A stretch of DNA of 50,528 nucleotides from BRHc4a sp049323915. Lineage in GTDB: Bacteria; Bacillota; Desulfotomaculia; Desulfotomaculales; Desulfocucumaceae. Location: the NCBI GenBank assembly GCA_049323915.1, contig JBMOPC010000103.1:1-50528 (forward strand), given 5' to 3'. The translations under genes were made by a program, and so were the position numbers. Shown in pieces: positions 50,261 through 50,528 of the stretch. The notes below the pieces were generated by a model. The model worked only from the letters and a program-made list of their open reading frames with translations, made no database searches and was not told the origin of the DNA. Every line of letters starts with the position of its first letter. Within the stretch, counting starts at the first letter, position 1.

Positions 50261-50528
50261 ATGTTTAAATTAAGTTGCCCCCAAAAGGTTATAATCGGCG
50301 ACATAACCGTGAGGGACGGTTTCCAGCATGAAGAAAAGACCATCCCCACCGAGGCCAAGCTGTGGCTGCTGGAAGAGATGATACTGGCCGGATTCAGGCG
50401 CCTGGAGGTCACAAACCTGGGCAATCCCAAGGGGATGCCCCAGTTTGCCGACGGAGACAAACTTCTAAAGCTGATCAGGAACAGCAAGAGGGTCAGGGAA
50501 AAGCTTCACGAGGTGGAGCTGACCGCCA
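50261..50528 (+). CDS. Hydroxymethylglutaryl-CoA lyase-type protein (5' part, runs off window)
   Basis: The first 89 codons of a DRE-TIM metallolyase are present and the gene continues beyond the window. The start GDITVRDGFQHEEKTIPTEA holds the family metal/acid motif D.T.RDG.Q, and LLEEMILAGFRRLEVTNLGN is the next barrel strand. HMG-CoA lyase (HMG-CoA to acetyl-CoA and acetoacetate, last step of leucine catabolism) is the best guess; citramalate/isopropylmalate synthase-like or carboxyltransferase relatives are possible. ATG 50261 follows GAGGAGGGAG, an excellent ribosome binding site. Confidence 0.75.
   Translation, partial: MFKLSCPQKVIIGDITVRDGFQHEEKTIPTEAKLWLLEEMILAGFRRLEVTNLGNPKGMPQFADGDKLLKLIRNSKRVREKLHEVELTA

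Noticed and set aside
50195..50280. Stop-codon readthrough (MP*YYNGKVYFRKL...) giving an N-terminally extended lyase
   Set aside because: TAA is a poor readthrough stop and the ATG at 50261 has an excellent ribosome binding site; a mini-ORF is the simpler reading.

Overview
The window looks like part of the chromosome of an anaerobic, Gram-positive-type bacterium, most likely a Clostridia member of the Peptococcaceae/Desulfotomaculum-Pelotomaculum kind. The grounds are strong AGGAGG-type ribosome binding sites with frequent GTG/TTG starts, sigma-A promoters, ferredoxin-dependent 2-oxoacid oxidoreductases, TAXI-type TRAP transporters and IclR regulators. This placement is an inference; there is no rRNA or tRNA in the window.

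Region 1 (about 0.1-12.4 kb, minus strand, visibly AT-richer than the rest) is a catabolic island. An IclR regulator with two 20-bp-spaced palindromes over its promoter is followed by korA-korB-korD-korC (2-oxoacid:ferredoxin oxidoreductase), sucC-sucD, a TAXI/TRAP transporter, an LDH2-family 2-hydroxyacid dehydrogenase and a LarA-like (nickel hydroxyacid racemase family) protein. Read together they spell hydroxyacid uptake, racemisation, oxidation to a 2-oxoacid, oxidative decarboxylation to the CoA ester and ATP formation. 2-Hydroxyglutarate is the substrate that fits every step.

Region 2 (about 12.5-20.5 kb) is a decay zone. It holds an acyl-CoA synthetase tail, IS91-like and IS1182-like transposase scraps, a PaaI-thioesterase scrap, REP-like GGGGACGGTTC palindromes, a long hairpin, a frameshifted GAF/PAS/HD-GYP c-di-GMP phosphodiesterase gene, a DUF3231-type protein and a few small proteins.

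Region 3 (20.5-34.3 kb, minus strand) is a ten-gene chemosensory operon plus a truncated receiver ORF at its head: DUF342/FapA-like, GAF plus histidine-less kinase-like protein, CheW, CheR-TPR, CheW, MCP with an extracellular CZB-like zinc motif, CheA-REC, CheB, REC-PAS-GGDEF, and an Hpt/GGDEF/REC protein whose Hpt and GGDEF are degenerate but whose RxxD c-di-GMP site is kept. Gene content and much of the order match the Pseudomonas Wsp surface-sensing system, which is unusual for a Firmicute.

Region 4 (34.3-50.5 kb) is a second catabolic region that echoes the first. It has TAXI/TRAP, a D-amino-acid-transaminase-like protein, a second IclR, a broken glutamate dehydrogenase gene, a second KorABC set joined to an NfnB/GltD-like flavoprotein carrying its own 2x[4Fe-4S] ferredoxin domain, two acyl-CoA dehydrogenases around an XRE regulator with a phased 20-bp operator array, a cyclopropane-fatty-acid synthase, and the start of an HMG-CoA-lyase-type gene. 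The content points to amino-acid or branched-chain oxoacid oxidation.
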